Under the pieces are notes generated by a model that was given only the letters and a program-made list of their open reading frames with translations, did no database searches and had not been told where the DNA came from. Shown piece by piece: positions 27,239-40,725 of a stretch of 64,000 nucleotides of DNA. The translations under genes were made by a program, and so were the position numbers. Each line of letters begins with the position of its first letter. The first letter of the stretch is position 1. This DNA comes from Streptomyces sp. NBC_01451 (lineage in GTDB: Bacteria; Actinomycetota; Actinomycetes; Streptomycetales; Streptomycetaceae): the NCBI RefSeq assembly GCF_036227485.1, contig NZ_CP109479.1, forward strand, positions 5,332,001 through 5,396,000. Reading direction: 5' to 3'.

Positions 27239-27312
27239 GCCGCCTTAGCTCAGATGGCCAGAGCAACGCACTCGTAATGCGTAGGTCTCGGGTTCGAATC
27301 CCGAAGGCGGCT
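27239..27312 (+). tRNA. tRNA-Thr (anticodon CGT)
   Basis: A complete cloverleaf: acceptor gccgcct / aggcggc, D arm gctc...gagc, anticodon arm acgca-ctcgtaa-tgcgt with anticodon CGT reading ACG, and T arm tcggg-ttcgaat-cccga. CCA is not encoded. It marks the boundary between conserved core and accessory sequence. Confidence 0.95.
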
Positions 27313-27316
27313 CCGG

Positions 27317-27353
27317 AAAACCCCAGGACTCACTCGCCGTGACCTGGGGTTTT
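27317..27353 (+). terminator. Terminator after tRNA-Thr
   Basis: The 11-bp stem aaaaccccagg / cctggggtttt is followed by a T-run. The rest of the gap to 27590 has no gene I can support. Confidence 0.9.
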
Positions 27354-27590
27354 TCCTTGCCCTTGACCCTTCTTGGTGAGGGCTGAAGCGCTCAGAGGGC
27401 CTGTCGACGGCGAGGTGAGGCCGAGGTGCGGCCATTCCTGCAGCGGCGCTGCAGGTGTGTGGCCAGGACGCGCGAGCTGGGAGCCGGCAACGCAGCAGGC
27501 GCTTTGTTCGATCTCCACAAGCGCAGAGGTGTGTGTCAGCCCTACCCTGCCGAGGGCCCGTTGTCACACCCCCACGTCACCATGGGTGGC

Positions 27591-28001
27591 ATGACGGACA
27601 CGAACCACGTCACCGACACCTCGCGACAGATCCCGGCCTGGGTCACCACCGTCGGCCCCGGATGGACCGAGCTGCTGGACCAGCTCCATCGCGACCTGTC
27701 CGCGCTCGATCCCGTCTACCGGGTTGAGGAGTTCGGCACCCAGCTCGGCGGGCTGCGGGTCAGCGTCGTCGATCGCTTCGAGGCCGGCGAGTTCGACGGC
27801 GAGTTCGCCGACCAAGCCGCCGCTCTGACCGATGCCGCCGAGACCGCGTCCGAGCACACCTGCGAAGCCTGCGGAGCCGCCGGGCGCATCCGTTTCCGCG
27901 GCGACGGCTCCGGGATAAGGATGCAATCCCTGTGCGAAGACTGCCGCAGCCTCGGGGTCTTCCCTTACACCGTGCACCGCGAGCACCCGGCCCCGCATTG
28001 A
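27591..28001 (+). CDS. Zinc-ribbon protein of mobile-element type
   Basis: A 136-residue protein of unknown function. The N-terminal half has WTELLDQLHRDLSALDP and a GGLRVSVVDRFEAGE segment of the kind seen in small proteins on actinophages and integrative elements. A CxxC...CxxC pair (HTCEACG and LCEDCRS) near residues 88-122 probably binds zinc. The start could be ATG 27582 or 27591; neither has a good ribosome site. It lies right after the tRNA, where integrated elements begin. Confidence 0.65.
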   Translation: MTDTNHVTDTSRQIPAWVTTVGPGWTELLDQLHRDLSALDPVYRVEEFGTQLGGLRVSVVDRFEAGEFDGEFADQAAALTDAAETASEHTCEACGAAGRIRFRGDGSGIRMQSLCEDCRSLGVFPYTVHREHPAPH

Positions 28002-28035
28002 CCAGGCGAATCCCGCTGCGAGTTGACGCGACTCG

Positions 28036-28743
28036 TCACACGGGGTCGGATGGCTCGTCGATATGGATCACGCTGTCGACTCGATTGTTCCCACGGCTCC
28101 TCACGCTCGTGGTCACCCGGGTCGGCCCTCCGTTGCTTCCCTCTGGGCGGCCCGCGAGCTCATCCGACCGGGTGTCAACCTCCATGTACGCGACGATCCG
28201 GAACTGTGAAGTGACGTCCAACGGCTCGAACACATCCGCCGGACGCGCCTCGGCCTGCACGAGTTTCCCCGAGCCCAAGTGGATCGCGACCCGCGGCCGG
28301 CACCGCGCATCCGACTCCCACCCCAGGAGAATGCTCGGCAGCCGGAGGGTGGACCCGGCCCGCACCACCACGGGGAACTGGATGCCGCCGTTCCCGTCCC
28401 GCAGCCACCCGTTGCCACTGACATTGAACGAAGGCGGCAAGGTGACCAGAGTGCTGCGTACTTGGGCGAGACCGACCTTGAACAGCATCCGAGCCTTCCA
28501 CCGCAGACGCTTCCACAGCATCCCGTCCAGGTCTAACCAGACGGTGTACCCGTGCACAGTCACGTCCTGGCGACCGATGTTGACCACCGATGTCGATATC
28601 TCCCAGCGATCGTCGCTGCGGTGTCCACGTAAGGCGAGCACCTGAACTCGACCGCCCGTGAGCCAATGGCTCCAGACCTGCCAGGCCACTCCGAAGGCGC
28701 CCGTACTCGCACCGAACACAGCAAGCGCAGTAGTCCAACTCAT
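28036..28743 (-). CDS. Membrane-anchored protein of unknown function
   Basis: A 235-residue protein with one N-terminal hydrophobic segment (about residues 5-30, ALAVFGASTGAFGVAW) and a beta-rich soluble part with many Val/Arg residues (WEISTSVVNIGRQDVTVHG, GIQFPVVVRAGSTLRLP). This is reminiscent of small Ig-like or DUF domains exposed on one face of the membrane. No family motif is recognised. There is no clear ribosome site, so it may be leaderless or weakly expressed. It is in the accessory region beside another minus-strand unknown gene. Confidence 0.55.
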   Translation of the reverse strand: MSWTTALAVFGASTGAFGVAWQVWSHWLTGGRVQVLALRGHRSDDRWEISTSVVNIGRQDVTVHGYTVWLDLDGMLWKRLRWKARMLFKVGLAQVRSTLVTLPPSFNVSGNGWLRDGNGGIQFPVVVRAGSTLRLPSILLGWESDARCRPRVAIHLGSGKLVQAEARPADVFEPLDVTSQFRIVAYMEVDTRSDELAGRPEGSNGGPTRVTTSVRSRGNNRVDSVIHIDEPSDPV

Positions 28744-28814
28744 GGTCCGCGAACGTATAGATCCTCCCGGCTCCGCGCCAGAGGGCCACTGCCCATCGCC
28801 ATGGGGCTGCCGGG

Positions 28815-30008
28815 CTACGGCCCGACGTGCGCGGCGACGGTCGAGCTTCGCGCCTTAGGCAGCGCGATGCCCTGGTCCTGAGCGGCCCTGCCCGGGCGCA
28901 GTGTCCACGGCACGGGGCTCGTGTCCATCAACCATTCGTTCGCCAGCAGCCGTTGCACGATGAAGCCCCGCACTGATCGGTTCACGCCCCAGCCCATGCC
29001 CGAGCACAGCTGGTTGTAGGACGGGCCGTGGCCGTGCTCGGCCCGGAAGGCCACGGTGAACTCGGCCGCCTGCGGGCCGCGGTCGGGGTGGGAGTCCTTC
29101 CAGTCGCCGTAGGCGTCCTTGATCCACTTGGGGAAGAACTGAGGGCGAACGCGCCCCATGAATGCCTCCGCGACCCGCCCCGGTTCGAGAGCGCACATGG
29201 CGCAGTACTCGACCGTCTCGACGTGCCGTCGCAGTGCAGGGGTTGCCACTGTCTTCCACGCTGACCAGGCGGCAGCGTCGAACTGGAAATCCGGCATTCG
29301 AGGGGGCACAGTCTTGCCTTCGGCCTTCGCGGGTTCCGCCGCCCGCTCCTCTTCGGTGGGACGGCGCAGGCCCGACAAGTGGCGTACTGCAGGGTCGAGC
29401 CGGCAACGGCCCTCGGACAGCTCCGCGAGGAATCCCTTCCGCAGGAGATCAGGCAGGGCGGCACGGCAGGCTTCGGGAAGGTCGGGCGGGATCTGTCCAT
29501 GGAGCTCGGACGTGCTGTGCGCGGCGAGGAACAAGCCGGCCAGCCGCGCGGCGGGCGGGAGCTTCTTGACCGGCTTGGCGGACAAGGCCCTCGTGGTCCA
29601 TCCAGACACCCGTGAGCGCACGTTCTTCCCGAACGGAAGGGGGCGGTCAGCTTCCCGTGCCAGGTCAGGGACCGTGACGGGTACCGGCGTTGCCGGATCA
29701 TCGCCGTCGAAGAGGGCGTCGTCCACCTGCCAGCCCAGGGCGCGGAGGGCATCGACGGCCCCGCGCGCATCGCTGAGCCGCAGGGCGGACAGGTCCGTCC
29801 CGGTGAGGTTGCCGACACCGCCACGTGCGGCCCGGATGGCCACCACCACAGCGACGAGCTGGGCGTCGGGGTCAGGAAGGCCGAGCGAGACTACGTAGCT
29901 CAGCAACGTCCGCGCAGCTTCACCTTGCTGACTCGTCAGGAGGAAAGGCAGCGTCTGGGGCTTTCCGGCCGGGGCAGTGCTGACGTTGCTGGATTCGATC
30001 TTCGACAC
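28815..30008 (-). CDS. Unknown protein with predicted winged-helix C-terminus
   Basis: A 397-residue protein from GTG 30008. The first ~120 residues look like a DNA-binding or helical domain (LVAVVVAIRAARGGVGNLTGTDLSALRL). Residues ~300-375 contain a possible winged helix (AAEFTVAFRAEHGHGPSYNQ, then GWGVNRSVRGFIVQRLLANE). The middle is Pro/Arg-rich, with two cysteines (EYCAMCALE). Similar layouts occur in plasmid or element control proteins, but I cannot name a family. It is divergent from the 30286 gene across an inverted repeat that could be its operator. Confidence 0.55.
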   Translation of the reverse strand: MSKIESSNVSTAPAGKPQTLPFLLTSQQGEAARTLLSYVVSLGLPDPDAQLVAVVVAIRAARGGVGNLTGTDLSALRLSDARGAVDALRALGWQVDDALFDGDDPATPVPVTVPDLAREADRPLPFGKNVRSRVSGWTTRALSAKPVKKLPPAARLAGLFLAAHSTSELHGQIPPDLPEACRAALPDLLRKGFLAELSEGRCRLDPAVRHLSGLRRPTEEERAAEPAKAEGKTVPPRMPDFQFDAAAWSAWKTVATPALRRHVETVEYCAMCALEPGRVAEAFMGRVRPQFFPKWIKDAYGDWKDSHPDRGPQAAEFTVAFRAEHGHGPSYNQLCSGMGWGVNRSVRGFIVQRLLANEWLMDTSPVPWTLRPGRAAQDQGIALPKARSSTVAAHVGP

Positions 30009-30227
30009 GACGAGTCCAACGCATGCAGCAGGCCAGGGTCACGATCCATGCGCCATCTGGCGGACCGTCGCCCCTGGCGCCCCGGACCGGTTCGGAGACC
30101 TCCGAGCAGAGCCGGACAGGCGACGGCAGCCCATCCGCCGATTTGGTGCGCCCGCCTTGCGCTGCGTTCAAGCGAATTTTGGCTACGATGCGCGTGCAGC
30201 GCTCAGGCGCTGATTCTTTGTAGCGTG

Positions 30228-30262
30228 GGCGGTGTCGGCGTGTACATCGCGCCGACACCGCC
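30228..30262. promoter_or_regulatory. 13-bp perfect inverted repeat between divergent genes
   Basis: ggcggtgtcggcg at 30228-30240 and its exact complement at 30250-30262 are separated by 9 bases containing tgtaca. It lies 24 bp before the ATG at 30286 and 220 bp from the divergent start. It could be an operator or a leader hairpin for the zinc-finger gene. Confidence 0.6.
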
Positions 30263-30285
30263 GCGCTGCGGTACAAATCGCCTCC

Positions 30286-31026
30286 ATGTCGAGGACCACC
30301 CCCACTCCGCCCAAGCCGGCACGCGTGATCGCACGCAGACGTAATGGAGCCGCTCGGCGCGTCGAGATCTCCGCCCAAGAGATGGAGGAAGCCTTCCGGC
30401 TCCTGCAATACGCGCCAGCTCCTGAGGCCCGTCAGCTGCGGGACAAGTTCGCTGCCATTCTCCGGCCGGTGTGCTTCTGGGCATCGTCGCGCACGGAACC
30501 GCACTCCAACTACCCGGCCTGGGGCCATTGTGCCGCGTTTGTCGGTGCGCCGAACGAGCGCTGCGTCGAGCACCAGTGGCCGCTGCCCGCCGACGTCCCG
30601 GATCCCTTCCCGGACCGGTGCACCGTGACCCTGGATGAGGAACTCCAGGACTCCCGCTGGGTGCGCTACTCCGGCGGACTGCGCTGCCCGTTCAACCGGC
30701 GTACGGAAAGCGACCGGTGTGCACATCACGATCCGCGCGATCGTGAACTGTGCGGCTATCCCCTGGGTGACGGCGGCACCTGTACGACTCCCCAGGGGGT
30801 CTTCGCATGCCACGACCACCGGTACAGGAGACTCACGGATGTCAGGGACCGACTCGAACGGCTGCCGTTGACGCTGGGCTGCGGTTTCTGCAATGCCGTC
30901 TCGGGCGAGAGCTGCACCAATGGGAACGGCCGAGTTGTCGCGTTCCACAAAAAGCGAGTCAACTCCGTCCAGGGCTCGGAGGAGCGCCAGGACCTGTCCG
31001 ACACGATCGAGTGGCTGAGCCGGTGA
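30286..31026 (+). CDS. Cysteine-rich zinc-finger protein
   Basis: A 246-residue protein with several Cys/His clusters: WGHCAAF...NERCVEHQW, GLRCPFNRRTESDRCAHHD, ELCGYPLGDGGTCTTPQG with HDHRY, and a C-terminal GCGFCNAVSGESCTNGNG followed by FHKKRV. The last is the CxxCxAxxGxxC...H ribbon common in actinophage and mobile-element proteins. The N-terminal ~30 residues are basic. It probably binds several zinc ions and may bind nucleic acid or protein. ATG 30286 lacks a clear ribosome site. It is followed by a hairpin and the SNF2 gene. Confidence 0.6.
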   Translation: MSRTTPTPPKPARVIARRRNGAARRVEISAQEMEEAFRLLQYAPAPEARQLRDKFAAILRPVCFWASSRTEPHSNYPAWGHCAAFVGAPNERCVEHQWPLPADVPDPFPDRCTVTLDEELQDSRWVRYSGGLRCPFNRRTESDRCAHHDPRDRELCGYPLGDGGTCTTPQGVFACHDHRYRRLTDVRDRLERLPLTLGCGFCNAVSGESCTNGNGRVVAFHKKRVNSVQGSEERQDLSDTIEWLSR

Positions 31027-31064
31027 ACGGACCTGCGGCGCCCATTTACTCCCGCACGCGCTGA

Positions 31065-31088
31065 CGCCTGCCCGGGCCAGGGCAGGCG
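31065..31088 (+). terminator. Possible terminator after the zinc-finger gene
   Basis: A 9-bp stem (cgcctgccc / gggcaggcg) with a 6-base loop. The rest of the 313-bp gap to the SNF2 start at 31340 is not recognisably coding. Confidence 0.55.
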
Positions 31089-31339
31089 CATGCGTAAGGA
31101 CGCGCCATCCGCCGTCCTCCTGACAGGTGAACCGCCCGGTCCCGGTCCTCTGTCCCTCGATCGAGTAGATCTTGGGGGCTTCGTCCTGGTTCTCCTGGGT
31201 GACCGCCGTGCGCAAGTGCGTGCTGGTCACTGGCGTCCCGTCCCAGACGGTCGCAGGACTTGTTCGTCAGCCGCTGCGCACAGGAGTGCTGGTTTGCTAC
31301 ATGCCACCTCATTTCTTCTGTTTCTCCTTGAAGGTAGAG

Positions 31340-35892
<4,553 letters not shown>

Positions 35893-35896
<4 letters not shown>

Positions 35897-36798
35897 CCCC
35901 GAACGCATGGGCCCACACCTGGGAGACCATCCTGCGGGCCGCCATCAACGACGACGCCCTCTGGCTCGCCGGCCACAACGACCTGTCCGCGGGCGGCCTC
36001 ACCCACCTCGCCCTCGAACCCGGCCGAGTCAGCGCCACCGCCAGCGACCGGCACCACACCACACCAGCACACCCGACGATCACCATGCCGGTCCTCACCG
36101 ACGACCAGACCACGGCCTGGCAATCCGCCTCCCCCACCTGCGGGCACCACCAAGCCGTCCGCACCGGCAAACTCCCCGAATGCCTCACCAACCCGGCTCA
36201 TACCGGCGGCGTGCCCATCCAGCCCACGTCTGACGAGATCACCTTCAGCTGCGACTGCGGCATCTCACCGTGCCGCCACATCGCCGCCCTCACCCACGCC
36301 ATCACCGCACGCCTGACCACCCGCCCCGCCGACTTCGCCGCGCTGCGCGGACTCCCCGAACGCCCCCCGCAACACCGCCCCGCCGCCAGCACGGACCAGC
36401 CAGTCACCACCACCCGCACGACGCCCGGCGGAAAGGTCCACATCCCCGCCCACCACGCATGGGCCTGGTACCGCGAGTGCTCCGAACCACCCCTGCTACC
36501 CGCCTACACACACGAGCTGACCGACGAACCGGTATCAGCACTCCCGGCGCCGACTCCTCCCACACCCGCACCTGAGCCGGAACAGATCCACGCACTCATC
36601 CATGACGCCGCGGCACAGGCACGGGCTCACCTACGCGACGCCACCCAACTGGAGTGCGCACTGCACGAAGACGCACTCCGCCTGGCCGCCGCAGTTCCCG
36701 GAGTCCGGCTTCCCGAGACGGCCGAGCGCCTGGCCATCGACATCGCCGATCTACGAGAACAGATCTCGGCGTACACACCGGCCCTGCGACGTCACTGA
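35893..36798 (+). CDS. SWIM zinc-finger partner of the SNF2 ATPase
   Basis: A 301-residue protein. The SWIM motif CxCx(n)CxH is FSCDCGISPCRHIAALTHAI (about residues 116-136). After it come a proline-rich linker and a C-terminal helical region (about 230-300). In bacteria, SWIM proteins are known to travel with SNF2 ATPases of this type and are thought to bind DNA or the ATPase. It starts within the SNF2 stop codon, so the two are made together. No catalytic domain is seen. Confidence 0.85.
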
Positions 36799-36839
36799 AC
36801 AGGAACATGTTGTACGACTGGCGTCACGCGCCCCAGTAG

Positions 36840-36923
36840 GGCTCATGTGTCTCGGCGCTGCAGTTGCCCGACGGTACGTTCGCCCCGGCGATCGTGGTGA
36901 ACATGACCTTCTGGTCCTGCTGA
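36840..36923 (+). pseudogene. Possible 3-prime remnant of a lost gene
   Basis: A 27-codon open stretch begins after a TAG at 36837 and reads ...SALQLPDGTFAPAIVVNMTF before a TGA at 36921. It has normal-looking residues but no start. A strong terminator follows 17 bp later, as if the tail of a truncated gene kept its terminator. It could equally be chance. Confidence 0.25.
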
Positions 36924-36940
36924 CCCCGCGGGTACCTGGA

Positions 36941-36972
36941 CCAGCCCGCCGGATGATCACCCGGCGGGCTGG
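36941..36972. terminator. Strong terminator downstream of the SNF2/SWIM pair
   Basis: A perfect 12-bp stem (ccagcccgccgg / ccggcgggctgg) with an 8-base loop lies between the SWIM gene and the opposing 37097 gene and could serve both. I see nothing else in 36799-37096 except the possible remnant. Confidence 0.85.
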
Positions 36973-37096
36973 GACGCACTGCGAAGCCCGCGATGCCAGC
37001 GAGAGCGTGGGGTGCGCCCGCCCCACGTGCCGACGTCAGTCGTCGTTGAACATCAATAGGCCACCGAGTTCAGGGCAGACCTAGTTGATCGAAAGC

Positions 37097-37498
37097 TCAG
37101 TCATCGGATGCGCCGTGGCAGTCGTAAGTTCTCGCCCAGAGTGCTTGCCCCAGGGCCCGGACCTGGGGCGTATATTCAATCCCGCACTCGCGTGCGGCTT
37201 CCCGTGCCCGGGCTTCCTTCTCCTCATCGGTGAGGGCAGGCAGGTCGACGAATGGTTCCAAGATGTCACTGAGCCGGCCGGAAGCCGCCTCTTCGGGGCG
37301 GCTGTTGTTGGCGAGTTCCCGGCGGAGCCGGCGCTTGAGATCGCCGTCTCGGGCCCGCCGAGTAGCGGCCTTGTGGATATAGGCATTGAGGGGAACCTGG
37401 AGCTCGGCCGCGTGCTCGGCGATGGCCTCCCGCTCTGCGGCGGAGAACGTCACCACAACGTCAAAGCCCGATTCTTCTGTGCCGGTCATAGCGTCCAT
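37097..37498 (-). CDS. Probable ribbon-helix-helix protein
   Basis: A 133-residue protein from ATG 37498 (a GTG at 37537 would add 13 residues; an ATG at 37489 is also possible). The segment FDVVVTFSAAEREAIAEHAA followed by LQVPLNAYIHKAATRRA fits a beta-alpha-alpha RHH DNA-binding fold, as in CopG-type repressors and antitoxins. The C-terminal half is acidic, then charged (ALTDEEKEARAREAARECG), and may bind a partner. No adjacent toxin gene is visible, so it is more likely a repressor or element-maintenance protein. Confidence 0.6.
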   Translation of the reverse strand: MDAMTGTEESGFDVVVTFSAAEREAIAEHAAELQVPLNAYIHKAATRRARDGDLKRRLRRELANNSRPEEAASGRLSDILEPFVDLPALTDEEKEARAREAARECGIEYTPQVRALGQALWARTYDCHGASDD

Positions 37499-37685
37499 GA
37501 TGACCGGGTTCGAGGCCGGATACTCCGTCACCCGCACCCCTTCGCCGTGCTGACCGACTGAGCGGCCCGGCTAACGCTGCTCCAGGAATCGGCGCCGGGC
37601 ACACCTCGGTCACCCACCCCGGCCGGTGATCCACAGAGGGCTCCGGTCAGACGGCTGTTGACCGAAGCCCCTAGTCACGGTGTTC

Positions 37686-39299
37686 TCAGGCGGTGTCCTT
37701 CTCTTCCTTGTCTGAAGGGCGCTTGGGGGGCTGCATCCTCGGCAGGGTGCGGGAGGGCTCGGGGGTCTGCTTGTCCGGGACTGCGCTGAGGTGGGGGCGT
37801 GAGCGCGGGACGAGTTGGACAACCTTCTCGGCGGCGTCGCGTGCGAGGCCGTCCAGGACCGCCTGGTAGATGTCGCGGGTGATGCGGGTGTCCGAGTGGC
37901 CGAGCGTTTCGCTGACGACCTTGATGTCCACCCCGGCCGCGAGCATGAGCGTGGCGGCGACGTGGCGAAGGTCGTGGAGCCGGATCGGAGGCAGGCCGGC
38001 GGCGGTGACCAGTCGCTCGAAGAGGTCGCTCACCTTGCCCGGGTGGAGCAGGGAGCCGTCCTCCTGGGTGAATATTCGTCCGGTGTCTTTCCAGCCCTCG
38101 CCCCACTGCTCGCGCTCGCGCTCCTGACGAAGTTTGTGGGCCTGGAGGACGTCGAAGGTCTCGTCGTCCAGGGCGATGAGACGGATGCCCGAGTCGGTCT
38201 TCGGGGCGCCCTCGTGAATCTCCCAGCCGTCCTGGACGAGCTGCGTGGCGATGGCCAGGGACCGCTCAGCGGCCGACAGGTCCTCCCACCGGGCACCGCA
38301 CGACTCGCCGCGCCGGGTTCCTCGGAAGGAGATCAGCCGCCACAGCGGGTAGAGCCGGTCACCCGCGACGAAGTCGAGGAACTTCCCCGTCTGCTCCGGG
38401 GTCCAGACCATGACGGGCGAAGGCTTGACTCCAGTCGCCTGCCAGCGAGCAATTCGCTCGTCGGTCCAGATCAGGGCCTTCGGCTTCGTGCCAGGGAGGA
38501 GCTCGACGTGCTCGGCCGGATTGAAGGGGGACATCACCTGCTGGGCGATGGCCACGTTCAGGGCGGCCCTGAGCGTGGCTTTGATGTGCGGCTGGGTATT
38601 GAGGCTGGTGATACGACGGAACGGCGGCATCGCGTCGAGCTGGGCCCTGAACCACCCCCGACGGGCCCGGTTCTCAGCACCCTTGTTCGGGGTCGCCTTG
38701 AGTTCGGCCTGGACTGCCTTCCTCTGGGCGTTCTGCTCCTGGATCTCGATGTTGCGCTCGTTGATCGAGTCGAACATCGTATTCAGGTGGTGGACCCTGA
38801 GCTTGTCCAGCCGGATGTTGCCCAGGTGCGGCTTGAGGTGGACACGGACGTCGCACTCGTAACGCTTGTAGCCGGTCACGCGAAGGCGCTTGCGGCCCGC
38901 CAGCCAGGTGTCGAGCCACTCGCCAACGGTGATCTTCGAGTTGAGTGCCTGGCCGGTCTTGAAGCGTCGCAGGGTCTCGTCGTAGTCCGGCAGTGGCTCC
39001 TTCGCCGCCGCGCAGGCTTCGAGGAGATCGCTGATGGCGAGCTGACCGGCCGGGTCGTCCTCGTCCGGTATCGCCATGAGCGCCGCGACCTTGGAGAGCT
39101 CCGTCTTCGCGGCGGTGGCGGTTTCGAATCCGCCCCGACGGAACCGGCGGCGGGTGCCGTCCTGGCGGGGGACAAGTTCCTGGATGGCGTACCAGAGGCC
39201 ATGCCGAGTGTTGGATGCCTTGGGGCATGCCGTCCCGTACGGCTTGCCTGTGGTCGGGTTCCGGCAGGCGCACCGACGGGAGGTCGTACCGTTCTTCAC
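37686..39299 (-). CDS. int: Tyrosine recombinase (phage/ICE-type integrase)
   Basis: A 537-residue integrase. An N-terminal cysteine-containing arm-binding part (CRNPTTGKPYGTACPK) and SAM-like core-binding domain (about 150-230) precede the catalytic domain with SFRGTRRGESCGARWEDL (first Arg), DLRHVAATLMLAAGVD (His-x-x-Arg box), LGHSDTRITRDIYQAVL (second His and nucleophile Tyr). The full tetrad is present, so it is probably active. The GTG start overlaps the upstream regulator by 4 bp (GTGA). In pSAM2-like elements int lies next to attP with its 3-prime end outward, which would place the att site near 37.6 kb, but I found no tRNA-like repeat there. Confidence 0.92.
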   Translation of the reverse strand: MKNGTTSRRCACRNPTTGKPYGTACPKASNTRHGLWYAIQELVPRQDGTRRRFRRGGFETATAAKTELSKVAALMAIPDEDDPAGQLAISDLLEACAAAKEPLPDYDETLRRFKTGQALNSKITVGEWLDTWLAGRKRLRVTGYKRYECDVRVHLKPHLGNIRLDKLRVHHLNTMFDSINERNIEIQEQNAQRKAVQAELKATPNKGAENRARRGWFRAQLDAMPPFRRITSLNTQPHIKATLRAALNVAIAQQVMSPFNPAEHVELLPGTKPKALIWTDERIARWQATGVKPSPVMVWTPEQTGKFLDFVAGDRLYPLWRLISFRGTRRGESCGARWEDLSAAERSLAIATQLVQDGWEIHEGAPKTDSGIRLIALDDETFDVLQAHKLRQEREREQWGEGWKDTGRIFTQEDGSLLHPGKVSDLFERLVTAAGLPPIRLHDLRHVAATLMLAAGVDIKVVSETLGHSDTRITRDIYQAVLDGLARDAAEKVVQLVPRSRPHLSAVPDKQTPEPSRTLPRMQPPKRPSDKEEKDTA

Positions 39300-39949
39300 T
39301 CGCTGTCCTCGGGGTTGTTCTCGGGGTGGTCGACATGGGCCAGTTCTGAGGGGAGCGAGGGCGGCACCAGATCCCGATCGCGCATGCGCCCCCGGAAAGC
39401 CCGCAGCTCGGCACAGTCCTCGAAGGCGTGCTCCTCGTAGCTGCTGGCCCGCTCCAGGAGCGCGGTCCGGCGTGCCCGGTCCAAAGTGGTGCTGGCCTGG
39501 CGGCGTCTCTCCGTGGCCAGCGCGGTGGACATCAACGCGGCGGCCACCAGGTCGCCGTGGTTACGGAAGACGTCGAGTACGTCCCGGGCGGTGCCCTCGG
39601 GCGCCGGTTGGTCCATGGGAGTCTCGCCCGTGAACCACGCGAGAGCGTCCCAGGTGGACACCTCTTTGCCCGGGAGGACCTCCACGGTGGCGGAGGTACC
39701 GAGTGGGAAGAGGAGAGCCACGGGCGGGACGCCTAGGACATCGGCCAAGACGACGAAGTCGGCGACCGTGATGCTCGTCTTGCGCCCGGACTCCAGGTTC
39801 TTCATGGAGTGCTCGGTGAACTCCGTCAAGCCGCGTTCAGCGCAGCCATGGGCGACTTCGCCCATGGTGAGGCCAGCGGCCTTGCGCGCCTCCCGCACCG
39901 CCTGGGCGATCCGAGCGGTGAACACTGTCGGCCATTGATCAGGTGTCAT
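39296..39949 (-). CDS. XRE-family regulator of the integrase
   Basis: A 217-residue protein with an N-terminal helix-turn-helix (AVREARKAAGLTMGEVAHGC, then EHSMKNLESGR, residues about 15-60) and a helical C-terminal domain of unknown function. It is translationally coupled to int and divergent from the AlpA-like gene, the usual place for an element's master repressor. The region between has an imperfect dyad (ggcacttt / aaaggtgc near 39952-39978) that may be its operator. Confidence 0.8.
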   Translation of the reverse strand: MTPDQWPTVFTARIAQAVREARKAAGLTMGEVAHGCAERGLTEFTEHSMKNLESGRKTSITVADFVVLADVLGVPPVALLFPLGTSATVEVLPGKEVSTWDALAWFTGETPMDQPAPEGTARDVLDVFRNHGDLVAAALMSTALATERRRQASTTLDRARRTALLERASSYEEHAFEDCAELRAFRGRMRDRDLVPPSLPSELAHVDHPENNPEDSE

Positions 39950-40040
39950 GTAGGCACTTTAGGTTGAGAAAAGGTGCTGCCGCAACTACGTGGTACATCT
40001 TTGGCGGCACCACGACACCAATCACCTTCAGGAGAGCATC

Positions 40041-40382
40041 GTGACGGCATCTTCTTCGTCCCGTGAGACGCGAGGGCTGACGAGCGACGAGCTACTCGCT
40101 TTTCCGGCGGTCATCGACCTCGACACCGCGAACCGGGCGCTGATGATCGGCCGCTCCACCGGGTACGGGCTCGCCAAGCAAGGGGAGTACCCGGTCAAGG
40201 TGCTGCGTCTCGGCAATGCCTACCGGGTGGTCACCGCCGACCTGCTGAAGCTGCTCGGCCTGGAGCGCCAGCAGTCGGGGGACGGGAAGCCTGAAGCCAG
40301 AGCTGACGAACACCGCAGCCACCCACGCAACACGCTCGGAGGCGACCCCTCCGAGTGTCTGTCTGAACTGCTCGCTGCTTGA
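40041..40382 (+). CDS. AlpA/excisionase-like DNA-binding protein
   Basis: A 113-residue protein from GTG 40041 (caggaga 5 bases upstream; an ORF upstream to 39990 lacks a site). Residues ~21-70 (DLDTANRALMIGRSTGYGLA, then GEYPVKVLRLGNAYRVVTAD) match the winged helix of MerR/AlpA-type excisionases found in Streptomyces integrative elements; the C-terminus is a polar tail. It probably directs excision together with Int. It is separated from tRNA-fMet by 165 bp of promoter sequence. Confidence 0.8.
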   Translation: MTASSSSRETRGLTSDELLAFPAVIDLDTANRALMIGRSTGYGLAKQGEYPVKVLRLGNAYRVVTADLLKLLGLERQQSGDGKPEARADEHRSHPRNTLGGDPSECLSELLAA

Positions 40383-40547
40383 GCATGCCAACCATGGGGG
40401 GATTCTCAAGCGAAGAATCCGGCGAAGCCGGCAAGTAAGAACGTGACGGGTACGCCGTTCGGAAGAATGGCTTCGTTGTGACTCTCGGCGTCGGGTGAAA
40501 TCCGATTCGGCCGAGCCGGGTCGGTGCCGTAGAGTTCACCGTACCGA

Positions 40548-40621
40548 CGCGGGGTGGAGCAGCTCGGTAGCTCGCTGGGCTCATAACCCAGAGGTCGCAG
40601 GTTCAAATCCTGTCCCCGCTA
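40548..40621 (+). tRNA. Initiator tRNA-fMet (CAT)
   Basis: Features of an initiator are present: the acceptor pair C1 opposite U72 (not base-paired), three G-C pairs in the anticodon stem (ctgggctcataacccag), and the T arm gcagg-ttcaaat-cctgt. A -10-like tagagt lies 17 bases before the 5-prime end. CCA is not encoded. It may be the chromosomal boundary of the accessory region. Confidence 0.95.
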
Positions 40622-40628
40622 CTCAAAC

Positions 40629-40658
40629 GTGAAGGCCCGGTGGATACCGGGCCTTCAC
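40629..40658 (+). terminator. Terminator after tRNA-fMet
   Basis: A perfect 13-bp stem (gtgaaggcccggt / accgggccttcac) with a 4-base loop. Confidence 0.9.
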
Positions 40659-40725
40659 TGTGTCTGGCCCCGCTCGAACAGCTACGGACTACAGCCATCG
40701 CGCACCGAACCCTGGATTTGCGCAT

